Below, piece after piece: positions 10,652 through 20,799 of a DNA stretch of 64,000 nucleotides. The notes beneath the pieces were generated by a model that did not search any database, had not been told where the DNA came from, and saw only the letters and a program-made list of their open reading frames with translations. This stretch comes from Semisulcospira habei (taxonomy: Eukaryota > Mollusca > Gastropoda > Semisulcospiridae), in contig BTPG01000005.1 of the NCBI GenBank assembly GCA_036245525.1, forward strand, positions 133,397,750 to 133,461,749, given 5' to 3'. The position numbers and the translations under genes were made by a program. Within the stretch, counting starts at the first letter, position 1; each line of letters opens with the position of its first letter.

Positions 10652-12640
10652 ATGCTCAAGCAGCCCCGCCAGCTGCTGTTCCACCCATGCCCAGAGCGGC
10701 TTCTCCTTCACGCCTGGAGATTGTGCGGCAAGCCCTCGCCGCAAGAGGCTTCTCAAGTGCAGCTATGGAGGCGATCGCTACAGCCCGCAAAGGGAAAGTG
10801 CCGAGTACTACGGTCCTGGTGTGCTGACCAGCAGCTCTCCCCCACCGAACTGACTACCCCTCAGCTCGCCGAGTTCTTTCTCTGGCTCTTCGCAGAGATG
10901 TTTACCCTTACGATTTTGGAGTAATTGCTTACGATTTTTGGCATAGATTACGCCACTACGATTTTTTTCACACTATTACGATTATTTAAAACAATCCGCT
11001 TTTTTTCTTAGAAAGTGATCAAACAAAATCCTACTTCAAAACATAACCGGGTCCTTGACCAGATCCAACATTAGTACATAAAATAATAATTTATATGATT
11101 TCGTAATTTATCATTAATATTAGTTGCCTTTTAAATCTAGAAATAAAGTAAATGTTGGAGTTAGTCAAATTAAAACAATAACAAGGGGAGTAAGCACACT
11201 AGGACAATTTGCTCGATTACGTCCCTTTATTTAAACCAACCTGTCCGTGTCTGCTTTCCCTTGGTTGGACCTAAGTGCAATGATCAGAAAATTTCGCAAT
11301 GAAATTAAGTGGAGGAGGGTGGGGGGGGGGGGGGCGCCCAACCATTATTTAACCCATTACAGAGATGTGCAAACTATATGTGTCCTGGTTAGTGATGTGT
11401 GTGTGTCATTTTTATTTTTGCGCTTGTGCTAATATAAAAGGCACAATATAAAAAACAGTGCAGAAATAATAGGTAACAATAGTAATAGTATTACTGAAAT
11501 TTGAAATAGCTAATACTGAAACTTCAGATTGAGGGTAGGCATGCCTGAATTAACACAGTGATTTTTTTTTTTTCTTTTTCACTTGTATCTCATTTCGAGT
11601 GCAAATAAAAACTGCAAGGCTTTGTAAGAACTTGTTGAGTGAGATTGCGTTTGAGAACGATCAAATGTGCTGACAGAAAGCATTACTCTTTTTACCCAAG
11701 ATTACTCTTTCTGGCATAGTCCATTACTCCATTTTTTTGGGGGGGTAAACATCTCTGTCTTCGGCAACTAGGGATTAGTCCCCATCGTAATCAGAGGATA
11801 CCTGTCCATGATTGAGGACACTTACCGACACCTTGGCCGCCCGGACCCCGGCGAATGCAAAGACCTCGCCAACCTTATGGCACACTTTGGCCTCCAGCGC
11901 CGATTCCCCATTCACTGATTCCACGCTGGGACCTACCCTGGGTATTGACATGGCTGAATTCCGACCGATTGGAATCGCTCTCCTTGGCCTGGTTGGCGGA
12001 TGTGACTTGGAAGACCTGCTTGCTGTTGGCCCTCGCCACGGCGGCCCGAGTGAGCGAGCTACACACGCTCTCAGCACACCCTGCCTGCCTGCAGTTTAGG
12101 ACATATGGCTCCATGCAGCTACTCACTGACCCTTCCTTCCTCGCCAAGACTAGGTCTCCCTTGACCGTGCCCCAGGTGATCACCATAAGGCCACTGAAAG
12201 GAGTAAACTTTCCCTGGGAGTCCAGGCAGCAAGATCCAGCCCTGCAAGTATCAACTCCGATCCAAGCCCGTCCGGAGGGGACGGTCTAGCCTCTTTCTGC
12301 CATTGGCCCCAGGCAGAACTGACATTACAGCCCAGATGATATCTTCCTGGCTATGCTGGGTCATACGGTCCGCCTACCAGGACCTCTCCCTGGAGGGAGC
12401 TAAGAGGCTAAGGATCCGCGCACACAAGGTTAGAGCCATGGCCACGAGCGTCGCCTTCGACCGCAACTGTGCCGTCAGAGACATCGTGGCAGCTGTGGGC
12501 TGGTGGGCAGAATCCACCTTCGCCCGCTTCTACCTTTGGGATCTGGCAGGCCAGTGAGACAACCTTGCACTGGTGGGGAACATCGCCGCGGCGCCACACT
12601 CCCTCCCGGCGCCAGAGGCGCCGTAGGTAATACTTAGCTG
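10652..12640 (+). pseudogene. DIRS tyrosine recombinase (copy 2), split by a DNA transposon
   Basis: The N-terminal core-binding part (10652-10892; LTTPQLAEFFLWLF) is cut by the insertion 10893-11757. It resumes at 11758 with a TSD copy and continues through DLPWVLTWLNS, the first catalytic arginine in ATAARVSELH (about 12040-12070), then HKVR, GWWAEST and the tyrosine in FARFYLWDL (12303-12557). A stop occurs at 12555, where copy 1 has CGA. A frame change lies between the arginine box and the H-x-x-R box (after 12289). This is the best copy for seeing the full R...HxxR...Y set. Confidence 0.78.
10893..11757. mobile_element. CAGA-ended DNA transposon (MITE) with 6-bp TSD, copy B
   Basis: The 15-bp inverted ends are CAGAGATGTTTACCC and its complement. 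They are flanked by the 6-bp repeat TCTTCG (10887-10892 and 11758-11763). The 865 bp interior is AT-rich with repeats of TTACGATTTTT and a short G-run near 11322; no transposase is visible. Removing one TCTTCG and the insert restores the recombinase reading across the site, by comparison with 49160-49200, which confirms the boundaries. The TIR and the TTACGATTTTT repeats match copy A at 5856. Confidence 0.85.
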
Positions 12641-12726
12641 AAATTGTCGGGAGTTTGCTATTGGGAGGGCTGGTCTGGCTAAGCCCTTTTACAGGGGGTA
12701 TTCTTGATCGGCACCCTTCTCCATTT

Positions 12727-13080
12727 CGTAATGCTTCCATATAGTAATGTCATCGGTAATGTTTTTGAGGAAACAAATGAATTTTTCTCTAAAATGTATT
12801 TTTTCGAAAAATACTTACCGATGACATTACTCGGAGGACCCTCCCACCTGCACCGCTTGCCGCTGGTAAGCTAAGCTTTCTGACTAGTGTGACACCACGT
12901 GGCACGTGACGGGATGGGCAGGGATGGAAAGCTACTCACGGCCCTGGTTACAGTTCCCTGAGTTGCCTGCCTGGTTGTGTAGGAAGACAACAGGTTCTTA
13001 GGCTAAAATTGAGTAAGCTAGTAGACACTTCCATTTAGTAATGTCATCAGTAATTTTAGAGAAAAATTCATTTTTCTTCA
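12727..13080. repeat. Right terminal repeat of DIRS copy 2
   Basis: This contains two oppositely oriented copies of an ATCGGTAA-centred box around an A/T-rich core (TTTTTCTCTAAAA), then a 200 bp block ending TAGTAGACACTTCCAT. It pairs with the left repeat near 5640-5855. The end is close to 13078; unrelated sequence follows. Confidence 0.75.
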
Positions 13081-13101
13081 CAAGCATACTGCATGATCAG
13101 T

Positions 13102-13315
13102 TTAACCTGTTTAGCTCCATGGGTGCATTTCCAAAATGCTGAAAGCGTTACTTAACAACTGTGTACCAGTTGCAGGGGGTGGATTGACCATGATAATTCA
13201 AGGGTAGTGCCATATTAGCTTGGCGCCTTTAGACGCCAAGCTAATCTGGCACTACCCTTGAATTATCATTGTCAATCAATCTCCTACTTTAGGTTGTTGG
13301 GGCTAAATGGGTTAA
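13102..13315. mobile_element. piggyBac-like hairpin MITE, copy A
   Basis: The 214 bp element is bounded by TTAA on both sides, with ends TTAACCTGTTTAG and its near complement CTAAATGGGTTAA. Its centre (13191-13268) is an almost perfect 78-nt inverted repeat with an approximately 8-nt loop. TTAA plus CCC/GGG ends fit piggyBac-type MITEs. Related copies lie at 51961, 53977, 54288 and 54648. Confidence 0.8.
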
Positions 13316-13377
13316 TGAGAACTCAAAGAATGTGGCCTGACTTTATGATCAAGATCAACTCTTTGTTCTGTTTATAG

Positions 13378-13681
13378 GGCATGAGGACTGTGTTCGAGGT
13401 CTTGTCGTTGCGGAAGAGGGCGTCTTCCTGTCCTGCTCGAATGATGCTACAATCAGACGATGGCTGACAACTGGAGACTGCGTCAACGTGTACTACGGTC
13501 ATGCCAATTACGTGTACAGCCTTGCCCTTTTGCCCAATGGTGTTGACTTTGTCACCAGTGGGGAGGACAGGACAGTTCGTGTGTGGCGAAATGGGGAGTG
13601 CACTCAGACGATCCCTCATCCCACGCAATCTGTGTGGTGCGTCTGCACTCTGCCTAATGGAGACATCGTCACTGGAGCAAG
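13378..13681 (+). CDS. PLAA: PLAA exon A: WD40 repeats (gene continues upstream)
   Basis: PLAA is the metazoan Doa1/Ufd3 homologue, a ubiquitin-binding cofactor of p97/VCP that acts in sorting and turnover of ubiquitinated proteins. This 304-nt exon encodes the last three WD40 blades: GHEDCVRGL ... IRRW, then [12 protein letters not shown] ... VRVW, then [13 protein letters not shown] ... NGDIVTGA. The acceptor is TTTATAG before 13378 and the donor GTGGGG starts at 13682. The exon begins with two bases of a split Gly codon and ends with AG of a split Ser codon completed by exon B. The order and spacing match PLAA. Earlier exons for the N-terminal blades lie upstream of the window. Confidence 0.93.
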
Positions 13682-14650
13682 GTGGGGAAATAATAATGAT
13701 AATAATAATAATAAATCACATTTGTAAAGTGCAGTTTTTCTTACATCAAGGCTCAAGACTTATTCCCACTGAAAATGTACAAATACGAAAAACGCTTGTC
13801 TGTTGCTTGCCATCAGGTCTCCCATTTTCATGCGTCTGTGCATCTCTGACGCACTGAGACTCAAAATCATGTACTGAAAATGTTACGAAGAGGTAGGTTG
13901 AAGCACTATAATTCAGCGCATCTGCGTCCGAGATGCACTATGCTTGCACTACCGTACCCAGTGTCAGTTGTTCTGTTTTTAGTTCTAAGTTGGCTCGATT
14001 AGCTGCGGCTGCATTCAGATTCGACTGACTCTGGGGTCCATGTGAGTATAACTGGATGGGCAGCCTGTTAGTTTACGAGGTGTCAGTATATTATCACTTA
14101 GTGCATGCTGCATCAGGCGATTTCTCTCTGCGGGCTCTGGCCCACTTAGTTTCAACAATACGCGTGTGTGCCAACTAACCTGCCACTTGCTCGCGCGCGC
14201 AGAGAAATATTCACGCATGCGCAGAGGATAATTTACCCTCCATACCAGCAAAAGATGGCAGGCTCAGACTGGAGATGAAATACTAATTTTTCCTCTAATG
14301 ACAAGGCTATAGGAGGTTCATTATGGGTGAAAGAAGCAGTTTAGCCTCTATCAACCTTTTCTTCATAGTTATACCTTGGTGTAAGACTGAAAAAGTACCA
14401 TAAGTTGGATTTTGGGATGGGAAAGGGGAGGTCTGGTTTATGTCTGGTTTCTGTTTTATGTCTGTCGTCACCCTCCAGGGTATGTGTCTAGCATTCTCTC
14501 CCCCCCCCCCCCCCCCCCCCCCCCCCCTGCCAGTGCTCTGGTATGCTAATTTTGTCAACACTTCTAATGGGTAAATCTGATAGTAAAATGGTTCCCATGA
14601 ATATAATTAAGTCTCTCTCTCTCTCTCTCATTTCATTTCATTTCTTTCTC

Positions 14651-14727
<77 letters not shown>

Positions 14728-15236
14728 CATGTTAACGGGCGGAGATAGAGAGTCTCTGTAAGTATACTCATTGATAGCTATATATGCAACTCTGCTTCTA
14801 CTATAGTTCACTCTGCACTTTAATCAGTAAAAACGCCCTCAACTTTAGGATGCATCCGAGGCCAATTTATGTAAAAAGAACGGCAAAAAGAGCCCTTTGA
14901 TTCTCATAGCCTTTCATGCATGAGCTGCATGAGCACATGAAAATCTATGCCTCTTGTAGGTGGAAGGCCCTGGATAAGTAAATAAGTCTGTAGTGGCTTG
15001 CTCATTCGGAGGATCTAATATTAAAGTAATAAGGATGTAAAGTGGGCCTCCAAAATGATGTAAGATTCCCATCAGCCGATTCAATCTCTAGAGGGTCCAT
15101 GTCAACTGCCATTGTACTGGTCTGACTTAGACACTGTTTCTGGCCAAACTGAAGAGGGGACAGAAAAGGAAGGGAAAGGGTTGTGTCCATAACGGTCAAT
15201 TGCACAAGATAGACATTGGGCAGCTCGGTTCAACTT
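13682..15236 (+). other. PLAA intron A-B, proximal part: simple repeats and non-coding DNA
   Basis: No coding sequence is visible. It holds an AAT-rich run (13689-13714), a C-run (14500-14527), a CT run (14612-14629), an AC run (14653-14698) and an AG run (14703-14727). Confidence 0.7.
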
Positions 15237-15642
15237 CAAGTGCCAACCACTACGGAATTTCCGTAGTTTACTACGGAAGTAGATGTGTTACTACGGAGCT
15301 ACGGAAGTAGTAAAAATACTACAGAAAAGCAAAATCAATAGTTACAATTTTTTTTTTAAGGTTCGTTGAGCGCCTGTGGCTACAGTGTAGGCTGCTGGCC
15401 GAGTCAGGGTCACGGTCACCCAACTAAGTTACTGATCACAGCTTCCAGTGCGTGTTAGGCTTTGAACCAATCATTGTGAAGCCAGTTGGAATGCAACCAA
15501 TCAAAATGCCCATGCTTTGACGTACAACCCTGTTCACACTGTTTGCAGAGGTGCCTACCTTACGCGCTAGCTCGTAATTTTATGCATTTTTGGCTCAAAT
15601 TACGGGAATACGACCAGTCCCTCTAAAATACGCAATTTACGT

Positions 15643-15675
<33 letters not shown>

Positions 15676-15955
15676 CGGCTAATTGTGAACTGAAGATCGG
15701 CCGTTAGGCTCCCAGCCTCTGGAATCAGAGACTGTCACTAAGCTTTGCGCGTGTAGTCCGCTACACACTGACTAGCCAAGGCAGCAAAAATACTCGCACA
15801 CAGCGCGCCAAGCATACACTGAAACACTGAACTCTGAGTCGTGGGTAGTAACTAGCGATAGCAGAGGCCTTCACTGCTACAAATGCATGCAACATGTGCA
15901 GAAAGGACTTTGTTGTTGCTCACAGTGGTGCGTACAAAAGTATGATATTCAAAGA

Positions 15956-16026
15956 CATTCAAAGGTGGTGTCAGAATAACTTGGCGCATGTAGGCGCCAA
16001 GCTATTCTGACACCACTCTTGAACTA
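15956..16026. repeat. Hairpin repeat, relative of the MITE core (copy B)
   Basis: A stem of about 30 bp shares the arm motif of the MITE cores (GGTGGTGTCAGAATA and AGCTATTCTGACACC) around the GGCGC loop. Clear TTAA ends are not visible. Confidence 0.65.
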
Positions 16027-16139
16027 GCATGATATATCACAGTGTCTCCAGCACTGTCAACCTCAAAGGACATCAAAAAAAAAAACCCTATAATTTCATC
16101 CTCAGGATGTGATGAGTTATAATAAGGTAGGATATAACA

Positions 16140-16240
16140 TGAATAATATATATCACAACACTTAGTAGGATAATATATATCACAACACTTAGTAGGATAA
16201 TATATATCACAACACTTGGTAGGATAATATATATCACATT
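16140..16240. repeat. 27-bp tandem repeat
   Basis: About three and a half copies of a 27-bp unit containing ATATATATCACAACACTT, nearly identical to each other. Confidence 0.8.
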
Positions 16241-16884
16241 GACTACTGAAATTGACGCGCATTGACTACTGAAATTGTCATGAAACTACTGAAATTGTAC
16301 ATTTTGACTACTGAAAAAAAAATTTGGGGTTGGCAACTCTGGGTGACCTCACCCAGCCGTCAGGGGGTATCGGATTTCCCTGAAAATTCAGAGGTGGCGT
16401 TGGACCTAAGACTAAAAGATCGGAACAGTTTGCTTGGGGGATTAGATGTGACAGTGAGAGGCTTCAATAGCTATTTAACAGAACATTTCCTAAGTTTGTC
16501 TATGCCACTGAGTACTGACAAAGTAAGAAAACGGATACTGGTGCTTGGATTACCTGACCATCACCAGGACAGGTAGGCAGTTCAGATTTTCAGCATGTAA
16601 TAGAGTGGAATGCTACAGATCTCTCTCTTTCTCTCTTAAGAAAGAAACATTTAAGAAAGAAAAGAAATTTGTTGACTATAAAAAAACAAAGAAATTTTGT
16701 CAAATCTTTAGTCCGAAAAGCTCAAAGACAACATGCCGAACAGATCATTGCAGACGGCAAGGACCTGTGCTCTGTTTGGCAAGTTATGAACACCTTTACT
16801 AAAGGTCAAAATCACAGAGACATGAACATTGAACCTGAGCTCACTGCAGATACCTTCAATACCCACTTTCTTAGCATAGCTGAG

Positions 16885-18037
16885 CCTACCCGGCACCGGC
16901 CTCCACGTGGCGTGGGTGGGTAGTCCCCTCAGTCCCTGACTGAGTGTGCTAGCAGACAGGTGCCATCTTTGTCCAGGATTAGGACTTGATGTCAGCAGAT
17001 ATGTTGTTCAGTCTTTTTCACTGGTCCAGTTTTTAAGGAGCTGTGCTAACCCAGGTCTTACCATGTTGGATTGGTCCTTAAAAATACTCATGAGCTTTTG
17101 GTCCTTTGGATCCCAAGTGTTTGCCGTGCTTGGAGACCCATGTTCTGCTGGCACTCAGGCATGCTTATCGATCTAGAGAAAGGAACTTCCTGATTCTGTC
17201 TGACTCTCTTTCTGCCCTGCAGGCCCTTCAGGGCACTTGAAATGACCACCCACTGATGGTGCAGATCAGAGAGCTCCACGCGGACTTGATGAAGGAATAT
17301 TATGATATCATTTTTATTTGGGTGCCAGGGCATGTGGGCATCGAAAGCAACAGGATCGCAGATTCTGCTGCCAACGATGCCCGCAATGACCCTGTCCCTG
17401 ACATACAGACTGTTTATAGTGATTTTAGACATGTGGCTAGTGCGTACATAGCCCGTGAGTGGCAGTCCGAGTGGGACAAAGAGGAAGCTAACTAGCTGCA
17501 TGAAGCCCTTCCTAAGTTGTCCGACGGTCTACCTTATCGCTGCGGCAGCCGCCGTGAGGAGACTGTTCTGGCTCGGCTCCACATCGGCCACACGTATGTT
17601 ACGCACTCTTATTTACTTAAACAGGAGGAGCGTCCATGGTGTTATGCCTGCGACGAGCAGTACTCTGTTCAACACTTTTTGTTGTCTTGTGCTGATCTAA
17701 TCGACACAAGGTATAAACATTTCACGGCAGACTCCTTGAAGGTTTTGTTCCGGGATGTGCCCCCGGACAAGATCTTCAGTTTTCTGAGAGAGTGCCATAT
17801 TTTTAATAAGATTTGAGCGTTTATAGATTATGATGTTTCTATTATTTTGACCTTTTTGAGAGTCTTCTGATGTTTTCTTTAAAGACCTGTGTGACATTTT
17901 AGCCTGACATATTTTTAAGGTATATTTACATCATGTCTTAAGACCTTTCTTTTAGTCTGGCTGACCAGATTTTTACCCTTCCCGCCGTGAGATGGCCTTA
18001 GTTGCCTGCTTGGCGTTAAACCTAAATAACTAACTAA
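16885..18037 (+). mobile_element. Internally deleted I/Nimb LINE with 15-bp TSD
   Basis: Its first 259 bp (16885-17143) match the 5' leader of the full-length I/Nimb element at 37511. At 17143/17144 the sequence jumps to the RNase H coding region (equivalent to about 42648) and then follows that element to its TAAC-repeat 3' end. The unit is flanked by CTTAGCATAGCTGAG (16870-16884 and 18038-18052). It contains no ORF1, endonuclease or RT. The intact ends and TSD show that the deleted form itself was inserted, using proteins supplied in trans. Confidence 0.88.
17256..17816 (+). pseudogene. RNase H remnant of the deleted I/Nimb element
   Basis: IRELHADLMKEYYD, FIWVPGHVGIESNRIADSAA and a C-terminal GSRREETVLARLHIGHTYVTHSYL are clear matches to the RNase H plus tail at 42550-43320. 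An in-frame TAG follows EEAN at 17493. It has no start codon context of its own. Confidence 0.75.
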
Positions 18038-18179
18038 CTTAGCATAGCTGAGACTTTAGCACGCACTAATACAAATGATCCTGCAGAATACCAATGTTCT
18101 GAGCAACTACAATTTCACAGTAACAGTACTGCTGGTTGTGTTTTTTCACTCCCTCCAATGACTGTTTTTGACGTGGGTA

Positions 18180-19250
18180 AATATATATCTAATATGAAAA
18201 AAGGTCATGTGGTTCAGATGGCATCAGTTGCAAAATTCTTAAAATAGCTCTGCCCTACATAGTTGAGTCTCTAACGTTCATTTACAATCTTTCTATTCAA
18301 AGAAATATATTCCCTGATGAGTTAAAAACAGCTGTTGTCATTCCCCTTCCCAAAAGCAAAAACTTAAACTCATTGAATGATTATAGACCTATCTCCATTC
18401 TACCAGTCATCTCAAAACCTATTGAAAAACATAGCCATACACATCTGCAAAATTTTCTAGAACAGAACTGTCTACTCAGTAAAATGCAGTCTGGGTTTCG
18501 CGCGCAACACTCTTGCCAAACTGCCCTTATACATATCATTGATAAATGGCTTACTACAGCCATTAATAATTCTCAGTTATCAGGTGCAGTTTTTCTTGAC
18601 CTTAAAAAAGCCTTTGATTTAGTCAACCACTCTATCTTATTAAAAAACTACCGATGTATCACATCGATTCCAATACCGTACATCTGATATCATCCTATCT
18701 AAGTGACAGAAGACATAAAGTTTTGCTTAATGGTAATTACTCGAGTGAAGGTTTAGTAATGTGTGGTGTTCCCCAGGGGTCAATTTTGGGCCCATTGTTG
18801 TTCAACATATTTATCAATGATTTACCATTCTCTATCTCACATCCCGATGCAACATGTGACTTATTTGCTGATGACACTACCATACATACATCAAACAGCG
18901 AATTGCCAAAAATAAACGAAGTTCTCCAGCAAAGTCTTGATGAGGTTTCAAGCTGGTGCCAACATAATCATATGATAATTAGTGTCCAAAAGACAAAGTG
19001 TATGTTGATTACTTCACGCCAAAAACATCAACGTGGTCTCCTGCCCTTAACATTATACCTGAACTCTGAGCCCCTTGATCAAGTTAAAAAACATCGTTTG
19101 CTTGGAGTCACAGTAGATAACCAGCTCAGCTGGGAACCACATATCGAAAACACATCTAAAAATCTATTCCTGCTATCAAAACTAAGTCAAATAGTTAACA
19201 CTGACACTAGAAGACTCTTTCTCCATACCCACATTAAGACACACTGTGAT
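18180..19250 (+). pseudogene. LINE reverse transcriptase, frame-broken (Jockey/CR1-type)
   Basis: RT motifs are YRPISILPVISKPIEK (18382), the QSGFR box (18488), FLDLKKAFDLVNH (18592-18630), GVPQGSILGPLLFNI (18767-18811) and the catalytic FADD (18864-18875). The frame changes near 18650, between the LDLKKAF and PQG boxes, so two open frames (18373-18687 and 18654-19253) together make one RT. A TAG stop at 19251 is followed by a C-terminal stretch in another frame. Confidence 0.8.
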
Positions 19251-19679
19251 TAGTGCTCCACTATCTGGGATGGATGCAGTGAGGTATATTTAAAAAAACT
19301 TAACTCATTGTATCGTCGAGGGGTAAAGTTAACTGTGCCTGGTCCCTTTCCCACCGACGAAAAGTTTAGAACCATCCGACTGCTAAACCTGAACAAACAG
19401 TTCACATTTAATCGATGTATACTTATGCATAAAATTCTTCACCATAAAACCCCATCTTACCTTCGTATGTTATTTTTGGATAGTCAAAGACGAAACACGA
19501 GGAACAGTTTGTTACAACTACCATGGGCAGGCTCGATATATATAAAACCAGCCTTTCGTTCTCAGGTGCCAAAGCCTGGAACGAACTAGCACCCCAAATT
19601 AAATCCATTTCTAACTCTAGAACCTTCAAAACTCGTTTATATAACATCTTGTTACAGTAACTTAATACCTGAATGCACT

Positions 19680-19687
19680 ACTTATAT

Positions 19688-19720
<33 letters not shown>

Positions 19721-19960
19721 GTTATATATATTATTCACTGTTATTTATATGTGTGCGCATTATTTGCATTGCTTTTGTATTGGTGTTTTTTTTTTTTTTT
19801 TTCATTTCAGTTTATTTCTTCATGTTTCGATTTATTGTGTTTCTCTTACTCTTTGCTATTAATGTTTCTTTTCTAACTGGACAGTTTGTGAGAGAGGCGT
19901 TTCGCCTAAAACTTTATCCTGTCAATAAAACGTTTCATCATCATCTCTCTCTCTCTCTCT

Positions 19961-20022
<62 letters not shown>
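19680..20022. repeat. Microsatellites at the LINE 3' end
   Basis: A TA run (19689-19711), a T-run (19786-19802), a CT run (19945-19960) and a long AC run (19967-20022). Confidence 0.85.
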
Positions 20023-20024
<2 letters not shown>

Positions 20025-20799
20025 TTGGCGCACCCTGCTCTGTACGAGACTACTAACTTAGCTTTTCTGGAGCTGTGGGGAGCAAGTAGCAGAAATTGTC
20101 CATCTGCTTGTGTAAACTTGTTGAATTCTTGATTTTATTTGTATGTGTGCCTGAATTTTTACCCTCCCTTTTTATTGTTTTTGATTCTTTGCATGGAAGA
20201 TGTTGCTGCACTATGATTTTTCTGTGCAGAAGCCATAAACACACAGACCTTTGCATTATGTTGTTATCACTTTGCCATGCTGGATATTGTGCCATTTGTT
20301 TTAGTGCCTTCATGCTTTGCTGTTTGTTTTTTTCAAAAAACATTACTGATGTCATTACTATTAGGAATGTACACTTAGCTTACCGATTTCAGCCTCCAAA
20401 CACATTGTGTGTTTCTACACAACCAGGGACGTAACTCTAGCAAGCAGTTACCAATAACCCTGAGTAGCCTCCCTTCCTCCTCACGTGAGCTGTCTAGTCA
20501 CACCAGTCTTATGCTTAGCTGCCTTGTGAAAGGATTACCGGTTTCAGTCTCCGCAAGTTTCGTCGACAGGATTACCTTTTTACTCCTTGTCAAAGCTTTT
20601 GCTAGGATATGGCGAGGTAAGGCCTCAGATAATGCCATTGAGCCGGCGGGATTGAGGCTGGCCCTGGCATTTTCTGTGGAATTACGGCTGAATTTGCCGG
20701 TATATGTCAACATTTAAGCTCCAACGGGCCGGTAGTGATCTCAATTCACGTGGCCCCAGGTGCCACACGCGGTTGTTTTCATGCATATGTTCTATGTTG

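Larger units (their letters stand above)
5640..13080 (+). mobile_element. DIRS-like retrotransposon copy 2 with inverted terminal repeats
   Basis: The left terminal repeat (about 5640-5855) is the reverse complement of blocks in the right terminal repeat (about 12727-13078); both contain the block around CCTGGTTGTGTAGGAA or its complement and the ATCGGTAA boxes. Between them come a leader, a gag-like region (6822-9060), reverse transcriptase (9125-9810), RNase H (9840-10213), a connecting domain (10290-10560) and a tyrosine recombinase (10650-12560). This is DIRS order. Two short DNA transposons interrupt it (5856-6388 and 10893-11757). Frames are broken in several places, so it is a dead copy, although it is the only one with both ends in the window. 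Confidence 0.82.
15237..16341. mobile_element. Degenerate DNA transposon with GCCAACC inverted ends
   Basis: The left end CAAGTGCCAACC pairs with the right end, complement CAGAGTTGCCAACC. Both flanks carry reiterated ACTACGGAA / ACTACTGAAA motifs. No TSD or transposase is seen. Inside are a CAGA-type MITE end at 15547 (CAGAGGTGCCTACC followed by TTACG), a long G-run (15642-15675), a hairpin (15956-16026) and a 27-bp tandem repeat (16140-16240). Confidence 0.4.
16570..19951 (+). mobile_element. Jockey/CR1-type non-LTR retrotransposon, 5'-truncated, with nested insertion
   Basis: Coding remnants run from the pre-RT region (16669-16869) to RT at 18180-19250 and a C-terminal tail (19308-19650). 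They are interrupted at 16885-18037 by an I/Nimb derivative. The 3' end contains AATAAA (19924) and a short TCATCATC tail that passes into CT and AC microsatellites. The endonuclease and ORF1 are missing. Clade assignment between Jockey and CR1 is not certain by eye. Confidence 0.72.

Noticed and set aside
15642..15675. Long G-run as a possible G-quadruplex or regulatory site
   Set aside because: Homopolymer runs of this kind are scattered through the window and may be inflated by sequencing; nothing ties this one to a function.
16002..16262. Minus-strand frame with repeated CDIYYPTKC
   Set aside because: The protein repeat is just the 27-bp DNA tandem repeat translated; no evidence of a gene.
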